Source of the DNA: Branchiostoma floridae
Taxonomy: Eukaryota > Chordata > Leptocardii > Amphioxiformes > Branchiostomatidae
Direction of reading: 5' to 3'
Length of the DNA stretch: 64,000 nucleotides
Assembly: GCF_000003815.2 (NCBI RefSeq)
Contig: NC_049992.1
Span: 10,218,755-10,282,754, forward strand
In this document: positions 42,001-48,676 of the stretch, in pieces
How the letters are laid out: every line of letters starts with the position of its first letter
How positions within the stretch are numbered: the stretch's first letter is position 1
The notes under the pieces: model-generated
Database searches by the model: none
Told to the model about the DNA's origin: nothing
The model's input: the letters and a program-made list of their open reading frames with translations, nothing else
Translations under genes and position numbers: made by a program

Positions 42001-42863
42001 GTAACTAGGTCATGGTCAGGTGAATCCTGGAACAGTAAAGAAACGGTGAATTCTTTCTCTGTGTTAGAAATACAGCTTGAAAATAGTAACAAGGAGGACT
42101 GTGGCTAGTGCAAATTCTTGAGTGAGGGTTTTCCCTGATTTTGATTGTGTGTGTGTTTCTCTTTTACCCAGGATGTTGAGTATGAGGGCGCTGAGAGCGA
42201 CTCCTCTGACGATGATGATGACAGTGCGCATGATGACTCCGACAGCTCAGATGATGATGATGAGCCCCCAAGAGAGGTACACAATGGTTTCATGTGACAA
42301 TTTCATTTGAGCTGAAGTAGAAATAAAAGCATGTTATTCATGGTGGGTACTGTTGTAGGAAATGCATGTTGTGTGTACATCTGCATGTTTTAAGTTTGCA
42401 TGTTGCCCTTTTCTAGGTGCTGGGCTATGGGCAGGAGCTAGAGTGGGACAGCACTGCAATGGTGGCGTGAACCAACCTTGCCACATGATTCACATGAAAT
42501 CCTACAATCATACCTAGATGAGATGCAACAGATACAAGACAGTGTTTCTCATGAAAACAACATTTTCATGCCCGTGGTTTCTGTGCCATGGACATGAACT
42601 TGTTCTTAACAAAGACAACACCAAAATGCATCTTGGCTTTGGTAGTGTAAAAAGATTTTGATACATGACCAAAAATGTAAAAAGGGGAAGTCAGACAGAC
42701 AGTTTGGGAAACATGCCGAGAAACACAGTCGAGTATTTGTCTGAACTACTGTTCTCTTTCATGATCACGAATTATTGATTGAATTAATGAGAAATGATGA
42801 ATTATCCAATGGCAGGGCCGTGATTCACAGCTGGAGTGGGATAACTCAACACTGAGCTTCTAA
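23992..42863 (+). CDS. CLSTN: Calsyntenin (gene span)
   Basis: Type I membrane cadherin that acts as a neuronal/synaptic adhesion protein and kinesin-1 cargo adaptor. Nineteen coding exons join in frame into 1049 residues (last exon 42417-42470) or 1047 (last exon 42816-42863); vertebrate proteins are about 950-980. Order: signal peptide (1-18), acidic and Q-rich N-terminal extension (about 23-120), two cadherin repeats (about 121-340; V-N-D-V-N-E motif), LG/LNS domain (about 412-645), membrane-proximal region (about 646-938), one TM helix (about 941-961), then cytoplasmic tail with kinesin-light-chain motif 1 (M-E-W-D, W985), an Asp/Ser-rich block and motif 2 (L-E-W-D) in the last exon. It is probably the single pro-orthologue of CLSTN1/2/3. 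Confidence 0.96.
24059..30516 (+). other. Calsyntenin intron 1 (6.5 kb)
   Basis: Large first intron, T-rich, with no exon I can support. Holds the TAGCCTGG hairpin (27996-28076) and, at about 25197-25230, a fragment with GTTACTCAAGCAGCTG that recurs at about 37465-37500. Long first introns often carry enhancers, but no site can be named. Confidence 0.7.
27996..28076. repeat. 81-bp TAGCCTGG hairpin
   Basis: TAGCCTGGTTACCAGACCCC at left pairs with GGGGTCTGGTATCCTGGCTA at right with one mismatch, around a roughly 35-nt loop. The size is like a pre-microRNA, but the termini match the TAGCCTGG MITE family at 9941-10101, so it is best read as a short MITE within intron 1. Confidence 0.65.
30517..30639 (+). 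CDS. CLSTN: Calsyntenin exon 2: acidic N-terminal extension
   Basis: GTAACAG acceptor, AAAG|GTAAGA donor, phase 1-1. Encodes about 41 residues dominated by D, E, K and S (D-D-S-T-E-E-D-D-S-D-K-Y-W; S-S-E-E-D-D-K-G). No counterpart in vertebrate calsyntenins, where the cadherin region follows the signal peptide directly. As a phase 1-1 exon it could be skipped in frame. Confidence 0.8.
30785..31036. mobile_element. CAGTGTTCTC-ended MITE in calsyntenin intron 2
   Basis: Starts CAGTGTTCTCACCAGGATTT and ends CCTGTCGAGAACACTG, an inverted terminus. The right end (GGGGCC..TATGCTG..GAGAACACTG) recurs as a partial copy at about 40345-40393 in intron 15. Confidence 0.6.
31098..31268 (+). CDS. CLSTN: Calsyntenin exon 3: Q/R-rich N-terminal extension
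   Basis: Acceptor GTACTAG (weak pyrimidine tract), donor AATA|GTGAGT, phase 1-1, 57 codons: L-S-D-D-D-W-L-R-S-Q-L-D-Q-Q-R-W-E-Q-Q and P-P-K-P-L-D-L-F-P-K-Q-Q. Hydrophilic, possibly helical; no domain recognised. It is in frame with exons 2 and 4, and GC content is coding-like. Acceptor placement is the least certain of the gene. Confidence 0.7.
31636..31770 (+). CDS. CLSTN: Calsyntenin exon 4: start of first cadherin repeat
   Basis: CTTCCAG acceptor, GCTG|GTAAGT donor, phase 1-1. N-K-H-K-P-W-L-E is the hallmark N-terminus of mature calsyntenins; then F-H-G-L-I-N-E-N-D and L-K-A-S-D-K-D-S. Confidence 0.94.
32349..32624. mobile_element. TTACTGTA-ended MITE (copy 2, gapped)
   Basis: Reverse-oriented relative of 14062-14248: AATGCAGAAATGTTTGCGGT at left and CCCCGCGAACTTAAATGTAT..TTACAGTA at right. 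The centre is lost in a 100-N gap. Confidence 0.65.
32447..32546. other. Assembly gap
   Basis: Exactly 100 N inside the MITE copy at 32349-32624 in calsyntenin intron 4. Confidence 0.99.
32691..32886 (+). CDS. CLSTN: Calsyntenin exon 5: cadherin repeat 1
   Basis: TTGCTCCAG acceptor, CACAA|GTAAGT donor, phase 1 to 2. Encodes I-C-Q-F-R-I, D-V-P-F-D-A-F, T-G-E-G-Y-I-R and F-T-I-Q-A-L-D-C-G, all aligned with the family; ends K-K-S-H-K. Confidence 0.96.
33080..33284 (+). CDS. CLSTN: Calsyntenin exon 6: repeat 1-2 linker with Ca-binding motif
   Basis: CCTCCAG acceptor, GAG|GTAGGT donor, phase 2 to 0. Contains V-R-I-Q-V-N-D-V-N-E-H (the inter-cadherin calcium motif), then A-T-V-M-E-G-K and C-S-P-G-F-S-Q-I-C-S-Y-E-I of repeat 2. 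Confidence 0.97.
33564..33648. repeat. Short minisatellite directly upstream of calsyntenin exon 7
   Basis: About six copies of a 13-15-bp unit of the type GAATTGAGAACTTA lie within 20-100 nt of the exon 7 acceptor, where the branch point and polypyrimidine tract would be expected. Only a short TTTCTCTTCTTTCAG tract separates array and exon. Confidence 0.75.
33664..34003 (+). CDS. CLSTN: Calsyntenin exon 7: cadherin repeat 2 and linker to LG domain
   Basis: CTTTCAG acceptor, TGTG|GTAAGA donor, phase 0 to 1, 340 nt. Encodes L-T-V-T-A-Y-D-C-G-Q, the cysteine-containing linker C-H-P-G-W-K-D-F, R-I-E-Y-E-P-F-S-G and the invariant T-S-H-I-G-K-G-C-D-R-D-T-Y-S. Confidence 0.97.
34267..34521 (+). 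CDS. CLSTN: Calsyntenin exon 8: start of LG/LNS domain
   Basis: TTTACAAAG acceptor, AAAG|GTGAGG donor, phase 1-1. Encodes L-P-T-D-E-G-H, Q-V-F-S-F-D-G and F-T-I-A-T-W-M-K-H, the first strands of the laminin-G/LNS sandwich. Confidence 0.96.
34954..35075 (+). CDS. CLSTN: Calsyntenin exon 9: LG domain
   Basis: GTATTTAG acceptor, CAG|GTACTT donor, phase 1 to 0. Encodes N-R-H-H-Y-S-L-Y-V-H-N-C and R-P-A-E-F-H-W-K-I, near-identical to vertebrate sequence. Confidence 0.96.
35290..35452 (+). CDS. CLSTN: Calsyntenin exon 10: LG domain
   Basis: TTCTGCAG acceptor, CAGG|GTAAGT donor, phase 0 to 1. V-C-D-K-Q-W-H-H-Y-A-I, V-N-L-Y-V-D-G, P-L-H-P-S-K and G-A-C-W-Q-G. Human CLSTN1 carries an optional insert right after the matching A-C-W-Q; here exon 11 follows directly. 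Confidence 0.96.
35863..36020 (+). CDS. CLSTN: Calsyntenin exon 11: end of LG domain
   Basis: TGTTTCTAG acceptor, GAG|GTAACC donor, phase 1 to 0. Encodes Y-F-R-G-E-L-A-G-L, V-I-S-C-L-H-N-C-N-E-S-L and E-T-G-P-G-S-E. The candidate cassette exon at 36746-36790 lies in the following intron. Confidence 0.95.
36746..36790 (+). CDS. CLSTN: Candidate 45-nt in-frame microexon with R-T-K-R site
   Basis: A strong acceptor (CTGTCTCTCCTCAG) and a donor CCT|GTACGT, the type used by other exons of this gene, bracket 15 open codons: S-K-R-T-K-R-E-E-K-R-D-S-L-S-P. Both flanking exons meet at phase 0, so inclusion keeps the frame. The insert would sit after the LG domain (after residue 645) and carries R-T-K-R, a furin-type R-X-K-R motif. 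This is a prediction from splice signals and phase only; the main protein is complete without it. Confidence 0.45.
37108..37289 (+). CDS. CLSTN: Calsyntenin exon 12
   Basis: TTGCTTAG acceptor, GTCAA|GTAAGT donor, phase 0 to 2. Encodes Q-L-F-L-R-G-E-F, V-A-Y-Q-N-G-R-Q-F-P-T-P-G and L-K-I-H-T-E-V. The 3' end of this exon with its donor is duplicated 105 bp downstream. Confidence 0.95.
37270..37406 (+). repeat. Duplicated exon-12 end and 5' splice site
   Basis: AAGATCCACACCGAAGTCAA plus GTAAGTAGGA occurs at 37270 and again, identically, at 37375. The intron sequence that follows the first copy (TTTTTGTTTCAGTCTA..CTCTTTTTGTTGT) also recurs near 37594, so this is a tandem duplication later split by an insert at about 37410-37590. 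Use of the second donor would read TAA immediately after the first junction and truncate the protein. Confidence 0.8.
37678..37895 (+). CDS. CLSTN: Calsyntenin exon 13
   Basis: CCCCCCACAG acceptor, GAGG|GTACGG donor, phase 2 to 1. Encodes C-F-D-D-E-T-C-I, V-D-A-Y-V-M-V-L, I-N-L-S-G and L-R-I-V-S-T-I-V-R, and ends in a run of seven Glu (GAG repeats). Confidence 0.95.
37959..38262. mobile_element. hAT-type MITE with perfect 8-bp target duplication
   Basis: Termini TAGGGGTGGGTACCAGTAC and GTACCAGTACCCACCCCTA are inverted repeats. The flanks are identical 8-mers GTAGGCAG at 37951-37958 and 38263-38270, the signature of hAT transposition. 304 bp, non-coding, in calsyntenin intron 13. Relatives at 58816-58988 (complete) and 5550-5628 (partial). 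Confidence 0.9.
39291..39455 (+). CDS. CLSTN: Calsyntenin exon 14
   Basis: CCATTGCTAG acceptor, AAGG|GTACGT donor, phase 1-1. Encodes N-L-D-A-C-Q-I-T-V and D-L-A-R-L-R-L-E-K-S in the membrane-proximal region. Confidence 0.93.
39867..40012 (+). CDS. CLSTN: Calsyntenin exon 15
   Basis: CTTTCTCCAG acceptor, GAA|GTACGT donor, phase 1 to 0. Encodes G-V-D-T-I-A-N-Y-E-D-I-L, V-Y-R-N-S and C-S-E-M-N-G-R-Y-E-S-N-E-Y, strongly conserved. Confidence 0.96.
40050..40290. repeat. Minisatellite in calsyntenin intron 15
   Basis: About six imperfect copies of a 33-40-bp unit of the form GACATAGCTGTTTTACTTCT followed by TTAGTAGTAACA. Next to it, ATCCAAATCACAGTGTAGGG is repeated about three times (40295-40362). 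Confidence 0.8.
40436..40604 (+). CDS. CLSTN: Calsyntenin exon 16: juxtamembrane stalk
   Basis: GTCCACAG acceptor, AATG|GTTAGT donor, phase 0 to 1. Encodes L-H-T-L-N-V-A-N-P followed by an A/V/Q/H-rich stalk. In vertebrates the ectodomain-shedding site lies in this stretch; the exact bond cannot be assigned here. Confidence 0.92.
40836..41161. mobile_element. CAGGGCTCGAAATA-ended MITE (calsyntenin intron 16)
   Basis: Starts CAGGGCTCGAAATAC and ends TTATTTCGAGCCCTG; the interior repeats ACCTGCAC on both strands. ACAAA directly precedes and follows the element, a possible 5-bp target duplication. The ends resemble hAT-type CAGGG termini. Confidence 0.75.
41209..41384 (+). CDS. CLSTN: Calsyntenin exon 17: TM helix and kinesin motif 1
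   Basis: TTCTGCAG acceptor, ATG|GTGAGG donor, phase 1 to 0. Encodes one hydrophobic helix (S-L-V-I-V-I-C-V-G-F-L-I-F-M-I-V-L), the basic stop-transfer R-I-R-A-A-N-R-R, and R-M-E-W-D-S-S-D-L-T-I-T-V-N-P-M, the first kinesin-light-chain W-acidic motif. Confidence 0.97.
41492..41815. mobile_element. CAGGG-ended MITE (calsyntenin intron 17)
   Basis: Starts CAGGGATAAACAAGTCCACT and ends with inverted GGACAAGTGGATTTTAG..AACTTGTTCAACCCTG; GGGCAAGTG is repeated inside. CACAT directly precedes and follows, again a possible 5-bp duplication. Termini resemble those at 40836-41161. Confidence 0.75.
42172..42276 (+). CDS. CLSTN: Calsyntenin exon 18: acidic cytoplasmic block
   Basis: TTTACCCAG acceptor, GAG|GTACAC donor, phase 0-0, 35 codons. 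More than half are D, E or S (S-D-S-S-D-D-D-D-D and S-S-D-D-D-D-E), matching the acidic segment between the two kinesin motifs of vertebrate calsyntenins. Confidence 0.93.
42417..42470 (+). CDS. CLSTN: Calsyntenin last exon, form a
   Basis: CCTTTTCTAG acceptor, phase 0. Encodes V-L-G-Y-G-Q-E-L-E-W-D-S-T-A-M-V-A then TGA. L-E-W-D is the second kinesin-light-chain motif, but the tail beyond it (S-T-A-M-V-A) departs from the family's D-S-T-L-S-Y end. Confidence 0.85.
   Translation: MLGYGQELEWDSTAMVA
42816..42863 (+). CDS. CLSTN: Calsyntenin last exon, form b
   Basis: AATGGCAG acceptor, phase 0. Encodes G-R-D-S-Q-L-E-W-D-N-S-T-L-S-F then TAA, almost the canonical vertebrate C-terminus (Q-L-E-W-D-D-S-T-L-S-Y). 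It sits 345 bp after form a with a weak pyrimidine tract, so it likely needs regulated splicing. Both forms fit exon 18 in phase. If the 3'UTR of form a runs to 44.2 kb, form b arises by splicing within it. Confidence 0.8.
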   Translation, partial: GRDSQLEWDNSTLSF

Positions 42864-44206
42864 GAGACCAACAGCTGGCTGAGCTGTCCGGAGAGAGAGA
42901 AGGAGAGACAGCGGGAGGGAGAAGACTTAGTATGAAGAAGTGACGATTTCTGATCGGAAGAATCTGTGTATAAATTACCGTACATAATGACATGCCCAAG
43001 ACCATCTCCTGATGACTGAAAAATTCACAAAGATGCACTCGCGCTGACTTTGCATGATCACTGGCACGCCTTCTACAAGACTTAAAACTTGAATGGTGGC
43101 AGATTGATGGATGTTTTACTGATGTTTGTAACAAAAAATTTACTTAAGTCATCTAGAAGTGATGCCCTTGTGTAATGTATACTTAAAGACCAAGTGATGT
43201 AAGATGTATGAAAGCAATAGTTGGCTAAGCAGTGTACTTTAAGACCGTAAGACTAAGGTAGCCCCCGTGACACTACGATCCTCGAAAGACATATCTATTT
43301 TGATGTGAGTGGTGTGACTATTAGCTTTATGATCATAATGATAGCTTTGCATGATGTAAATGATGAAATCATGATAACAGGAAAATCTAGATTGTGCAGT
43401 GGGAGGGGGGCATTTTAAGACAAAGGGTGTTACTTCAAGTAGATGATATCTGTATAAGGAGATGTTCCTGGGCATATTTCTATAGAGAAAATAGGGTGTA
43501 CATGTATACAAATCAGGATTGGGTATAAGATTATTAACGTAACTACAGCTAAGTTTGTCCGTAGTCAATATTGGATGTATTATGTGATGAAAAAAAATGA
43601 TGCTCATTCCTAACTTAATCGTATATGCATATGGAACTGGTGTGAAGCTTAAGAATACATATCTGCGCAGTTGTATGAAGACGAACAAAATACTGAATGT
43701 GTAGCTAGTTGCAACACTGTAGAGTTTTGTAATCCACCTTTTAGGGATCGGGATATAGGGTTGCACTTGCTGAATTGATTTTATTGCGTTTTAATATTAG
43801 TGTGAGTGGAAGCATGTTGTGCTGTCTTTAAACAAGGGTTATAAGGTTGTTGTGATTGTATCAGTTTTGTTCCAATTTTTTTTGTATTCCTGTCTGCTTT
43901 GCCTCCTCATCAAATTATTTGTCCTGCACTGTTTTGATAAGAAAAAGAGAGGGATGTATAATTTGTCATACCATAGAAAAATACTGTTGGAAAGATGCAA
44001 AAGGTTAAGATACAACAAGATACAAGACTTAACGTCTCCTGAACATTCCTGTATATGTAGAAGCACTTAAGGAACAGCTGAACGTATTCCCTGTGTAAAT
44101 CTCTTCACATTTCTCCAGGCTTTCATCTTGGCAGGATAACATCTAAATGTACTTATACTTACCTACCCTTTCAGGTTTGTAAGAATCTGGACTGTGTTGT
44201 ACTGTC

Positions 44207-44212
44207 AATAAA
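44207..44212 (+). terminator. Calsyntenin poly(A) signal
   Basis: AATAAA followed within 40 nt by a GT-rich stretch (TTTGTGTGTGTTG). Gives a 3'UTR of about 1.35 kb from form b. Sequence 42864-44206 has no repeat boundary that breaks it. Confidence 0.6.
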
Positions 44213-44435
44213 CTGTTTGGCTTTCCCCACAAGAAGTGTTGGGTCCTTTGTGTGTGTTGCTTTTCGCTTTGTCTCCAGGCATGACTTGAGCAGTGTACCA
44301 CAGAAATATCTTATGAAAGTAATAATCAGAAATTCAGTATACATGTACATTGTAGTACATTTGTAGTTAATTACCCGGATGGAGGCCTGGCATCCCTCCA
44401 TACCATATCAGCCACACGGTGATTTACATATTCAC

Positions 44436-44530
44436 CTAGACGGGAGACCGAGCGCATCCCCATCTTGTATTCAGCTAGAAGAAAGGGTATGCCACTCCGT
44501 AAGGGGCGGTATAACCCCAACGATGCTGTA
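44436..44530. repeat. Interspersed repeat shared with 58996-59090 (copy 1)
   Basis: CATCTTGTATTCAGCTAGAA and GGTATGCCAC..AAGGG..TAACCCCAACG are shared with the copy near 59 kb at roughly 85-90% by eye. One frame stays open in both copies (Y-S-A-R-R-K/N-G-M-P), but there is no other sign of coding. Confidence 0.7.
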
Positions 44531-44533
44531 AAT

Positions 44534-44675
44534 ATAGAATACAACACTGTGTATTCCGTATCGCCCAAGGTATCAGCCCGACCGCGGGTCGGATCGCCCG
44601 ACGGCCAGAGGGTGATCAGACCCGCGGGAGGGCTGAGACCGAGGGTGATGCGGAATACACCGTGTTGTATTTTAT
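44534..44675. repeat. GC-rich palindromic element
   Basis: ATACAACACTGTGTATTCCG at left pairs with CGGAATACACCGTGTTGTAT at right; inside, ATCAGCCCGACCGCGGGTC pairs with GACCCGCGGGAGGGCTGAGA. The arms meet near 44604 with almost no loop. Strong cruciform/hairpin potential. Confidence 0.8.
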
Positions 44676-44772
44676 TTATGTCATACCCACCTGAGAAAAC
44701 CCATGTTTTGATGCGAAATACACCGTGTTGTATTTTATTTATGTCATACCCACCTGAGAAAACCCATGTTTT
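44647..44772. repeat. Two 63-bp tandem units
   Basis: GATGCGRAATACACCGTGTT to AACCCATGTTTT occurs twice with one difference (period 63: 44647, 44710), and a third start lies at 44773. The period is a multiple of three, so an open frame with a 21-residue repeat appears; I treat it as non-coding. Confidence 0.85.
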
Positions 44773-45695
44773 GATGCGAAATGCGCCAGGAGTTGAACAA
44801 ATTTGGTGCCCTCGAACAATAAGTGATGCAACAGCAATGTTCCAACGTCCGAGCCTGTGTGATACGCCTTTCGAACCTGTGCGATACGGAAACGTACGGC
44901 CCGGTCCGGAACACCTGTATCGAAGGTTTTCGCGTCACAGGTATGACATAATACACCATATGACTGACTGACTGACTGTAGTTACTGTAGTAAAGCCTAA
45001 TACTACAAACTAGGGTGTGGGTACAAACTAAGATTTGATTATGACAAGTAAGTACTGACTGCTAGAAGCAATTCAGAACTCCAAAGGTTTTAGTAAAACA
45101 CCCTGTTAAAGTTTATTTGCAAGTTCATGCCCCCAGGTTAATTTGCAAGTACAAGATGGGGAATATGCATGTAACAATGAACTGCTGAATATTGAAAGAC
45201 TGTTAAGTTAATTAAGTGCCCCAGGGTACAAGACTGCATAGGTCTGTTGGGATAGGGTCTGATCATGTTGACATGTAGAGATATTGGTAAGGGAATTTCA
45301 TCAATGTAAGGATATGGCAAAAGCCATTCAACCTGGTTCATAGAAAAGGAGGACTACCTTTGCAACCGATGTATTTGTAATATGTATACAGCTCATATTA
45401 TATATAGTAGTATTTGTGATCTCTAAAAGAAGTGTCCTTCAAACGTAAACGATCAGCGTCAATAATTAATTGTTTTGACCTTGTCTAGGGCAGCAAAACT
45501 AATAAAACATGAGAAATCATATCCCGTTTGGCCTATCAGCAGCGTGTAGTAAAAGCGCCTCCTAACAGCTAGGCGAGTTACTACAGGAACATTTGCGTGC
45601 AATGCCTGCAGTAATGATATAAATCGCTAGAGACCCTCATTGACACGTGTGGCGCTGGCCTATCCCATCATGCAACGTTACTACAGCGTGGGGTC

Positions 45696-45707
45696 AAACA
45701 TGGCGGC
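45696..45707 (+). promoter_or_regulatory. TISU/YY1-like initiator at EXOSC5 start codon
   Basis: AAACATGGCGGC agrees with the TISU consensus SAASATGGCGGC except at the first base. TISU combines a YY1 site with a start codon in genes with very short 5'UTRs. This supports the chosen start and predicts a leader of only tens of nucleotides. Confidence 0.55.
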
Positions 45708-46359
45708 CACAGACGAAACGTCGGCGTTGCTGAGATCTTTTGAATGTGAACAGAACTTGCTATCCCGACCAGATGGCTCAGCAAACGTCAGACAAGGTGA
45801 TACGTCGGTGTTGGCAGCAGTGTATGGTCCAGGAGAGGTCAAGATGAGTGAAGAGATCATCGACAAAGCCACGCTGAAAGTCATCTTCAAACCCAAAATT
45901 GGACTTCCAGGTTGTGCAGAGAAGTTGCAAGAGAGGCTACTGAGGAACACGTGTGAGTCCGTGGTGCTAGCAGTACTTCATCCACGATCAGGCGTCAACA
46001 TTGTCTTACAAGTCATTCAGGATTCAGGCTCCCTCCTATCTTGTTGCATAAATGCAGCGTGCATGGCGCTGGTGGACTCTGCTGTGCCCATGAAGTGCCT
46101 GGTTAGCGCTGTCACGTGTGCTGTAATGGAGGAAGGGCGGATCGTGTTGGATCCTGACTCTAAACAGGAAAAGGAATCGTCAGCTGTCCTGACGTTTGCA
46201 TTTGACAGTAGAGAAAACAATGTCGTCACCTGCAGCACAAAAGGATGCTACACGCCCGAGAAGTACCAGGAATGCCTGTCAGCATGTGGAGCAGCCAGCA
46301 GGAACATCTCCAGCTTCTTCAGGCAAGCAGTGGAGAGGAGAATGTCAAAGGAACTCTAA
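45700..46359 (+). CDS. EXOSC5: Exosome component RRP46 (EXOSC5), single exon
   Basis: An uninterrupted 219-residue frame. RNase PH-fold subunit of the six-subunit exosome ring that channels RNA for 3'-5' decay and processing in nucleus and cytoplasm. Family blocks are seen throughout: [13 protein letters not shown] near the N-terminus, [41 protein letters not shown] and [10 protein letters not shown]. Metazoan RRP46 is a catalytically inactive ring subunit. The start at 45700 is preferred over the upstream in-frame ATG at 45670 because AAAC-ATGGCGGC nearly matches the TISU/YY1 initiator and gives a family-sized N-terminus. No intron interrupts it, whereas the human gene has several. Confidence 0.94.
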   Translation: MAATDETSALLRSFECEQNLLSRPDGSANVRQGDTSVLAAVYGPGEVKMSEEIIDKATLKVIFKPKIGLPGCAEKLQERLLRNTCESVVLAVLHPRSGVNIVLQVIQDSGSLLSCCINAACMALVDSAVPMKCLVSAVTCAVMEEGRIVLDPDSKQEKESSAVLTFAFDSRENNVVTCSTKGCYTPEKYQECLSACGAASRNISSFFRQAVERRMSKEL

Positions 46360-46462
46360 GTCAATATATAGGATCATCAAATTGTCATGTGTTACTCCTT
46401 GTACATCCTTGATCATACAATATTGATATAATAATGTAGCATCATATAGGGATATAAATATA

Positions 46463-46468
46463 AATAAA
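46463..46468 (+). terminator. EXOSC5 poly(A) signal
   Basis: AATAAA 104 nt after the stop codon, inside an A/T-rich stretch; it would give a short 3'UTR. A further AATAAA-like run lies near 46525. Confidence 0.6.
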
Positions 46469-46914
46469 ATCTGCCTATCCGACTAGATTAAGCTGCATCA
46501 ACTTAATTCCTTGATTCCCTTAAAATAAAAATCAGTGAAAATAACAGGCTCTGAGGAAGATGACCTTTTTATTCCCAGAAAGTGAGTTAACTAACAACAT
46601 GCATTACATGTACATACACATTGGCCTCGTACCCTGCTTTCATATGCCTGTTGATGCTCAAAAATGTTCTGCATTGTGTTTTTAATGTCCAAAGCAAACC
46701 CAAAACTAGCAATTTGATTTCTTCAGATATGCTTAAGTGTGACAATTACAATATATTGTATTCTCTTGAAAACTTTCAGGTTGGTTATGAGCCCAAAGTT
46801 GTGTTGGTATTATTTATATCCCTGTATCTTAGCATAGTTCCCAGGGGCAATATGATATCTCCGATGATGAAATGTTGTTGAAGTCATCATTTAAGTGAGC
46901 ACTTTAGCGATGAT

Positions 46915-47652
46915 ACTAGAGTCGATTCCACATTACCAAGAGGGTCTTTCTTGCCTTTTGTTCCAACATTTTGAAAATCTTTATAACATTCTAAATGTGA
47001 TAAGTAACTGTTTAGAACTATCTATAATATCTGTGTGATGTTCTAAATATTTTCTATAGTGTTCATACATGTTAGAAACATTTCTAACATCAAATCCATT
47101 ATTTCTGTTAGTTTCTAAACTGTTCCAACATAGATTTATCATTTGTGATCAAATGTGATCATATGTTCGAACAGTGAAACAAAATGATGAAACTGGGTCA
47201 GTGGGCTGGGAAGAGGGCAATTCACACATCCCTGCCAAGTACAGGAAATTGTGTCTGTCTGACAGCTTTTCACAAAAGAGCCACTAGTGTCTACTAAAAA
47301 TACAAGACCCAAACAAAAGGCCCATCTTAGCAGCTTTGTTTATTGGGGGTAATAAAAGTTTTTATGTAGGAAAAAAATGACGCAAATTGTTGGAACATAT
47401 GATCACATTTTCCAACAATAACAGAAACACATAGATGTTTCTAAATTGTTCTAAATAAAGAGATATTTGTACCATTAATTTCCCAATGTTTCCAACATAT
47501 ATAGATAGGTTCAAACATGTTCACACTTTCATTTTCATTTGTTTGAACAATTTAGAACTACAGTGACTGAAATATTCTTTTGCTTAGAATAGTTCAAACT
47601 TATTACAAATATTATTTCAAAACCCTCTCGGTGACTCGGAATCGACTCTAGT
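46915..47652. mobile_element. 738-bp TIR element between EXOSC5 and DVL
   Basis: ACTAGAGTCGATTCCACATT..AGAGGGT at left and ACCCTCTCGGTGACTCGGAA, TCGACTCTAGT at right are inverted. The next layer also mirrors (AATGTGATCATATGTTCGAA versus GGAACATATGATCACATTTT). A TA duplication is possible if the element starts CTAGAG. No transposase frame; non-autonomous, Tc1/mariner-like by inference. Confidence 0.75.
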
Positions 47653-48676
47653 ACAATGCCAGTACATGTTGATTTGGTCAGAATCTCATACTTCTGAATT
47701 ATGATTCTCCATATCTTAATAAGAGACAAATTAGGCTCCCTCCAATCAATGCTTGCTATTTCCTTCATTTTCTGTGTCTTACCACTACTTATATTGATCC
47801 CGATCTGATCACATAGAACAGAACGCCTTGGTAGATGGCCCCAAAGTCTGACAAGATGCATGCGTATTTAGCACAAATGAATTACTTTTTACACACTTAT
47901 AGAATTCCATACATTAGTATTCCGCTAATAAGCTCTTGATCTGTCCTAATCCTTATTTTGAAGCTTGTTGCTAAGCGCATTACTTTGCAAACCTGCAAGT
48001 CTCCTCATTATATATTCAAGAGTTCTGTTACCTCATACTTTCACCAAATAATGTTTAACTCTACAACTGACATTTTCTTAACACTTCTCAAAGATTATGC
48101 AAATTAAGTCACTCAATGACCAAATATCACTTGTATGATAGGCTTTTCTTAGCAAAGACTATTGGGGCATTTTCTCATTTGCCTAATTCATGACAAATAA
48201 TGTTCACATTCATTTAACTGGCAAATGCTGCAAGTATGAAATACCCATCATTGACCACTCTGGTGTTCAAGTAATTTCTCATTAATTAGCTCTTCATTTG
48301 CTGTGTTGAGTTCTATTGATGCCCCCCCCCCCCTTTCTGTCGCTTGAAAACCCTATCATCTTATTAGCTCCTGCTATGCATAACAATTTGGATCTGGTTC
48401 TGTCAATTTCATAATAAACCATGATGTTCTTCCAAACCCCTCTTGAATCATTTGCCTACAAAGTCTTTAACAAAAATCATGCCCGCAGTTCGAATAGCAA
48501 AGAAAGCTGCTGGGTTGCCACCTACACATACACCACACTATGCTTCCGGGAGCTATCTATAGCTGAACCTCTGGTTTTGATACCTCATGTTCTGGACATG
48601 ATATGGAACCTGTTGAAAACCATAGACACAAATGAAGCAAGACCACACATGTTTTAAGTACTCTGTGAGTTTTCCT
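47653..48676. other. Intergenic DNA between convergent genes
   Basis: AT-rich, with a C11 tract at about 48322-48332. No gene or RNA recognised. Separates the 3' ends of EXOSC5 (+) and DVL (-). Confidence 0.5.

Noticed and set aside
43239..43766. 175-codon minus-strand open frame
   Set aside because: It is antisense to the calsyntenin 3'UTR, has no recognisable domain, and its composition (Y/I/H/F-rich) is what AT-rich non-coding DNA gives by chance.
44465..44971. 168-codon plus-strand frame with a 21-residue repeat
   Set aside because: The frame lies wholly inside palindromic and 63-bp tandem repeats; the open frame follows from the period being a multiple of three.
45640..45699. N-terminal extension of EXOSC5 from an upstream in-frame start (ATG at 45670)
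   Set aside because: The extension resembles no exosome subunit, and the 45700 ATG has the TISU/Kozak context and family-like length.
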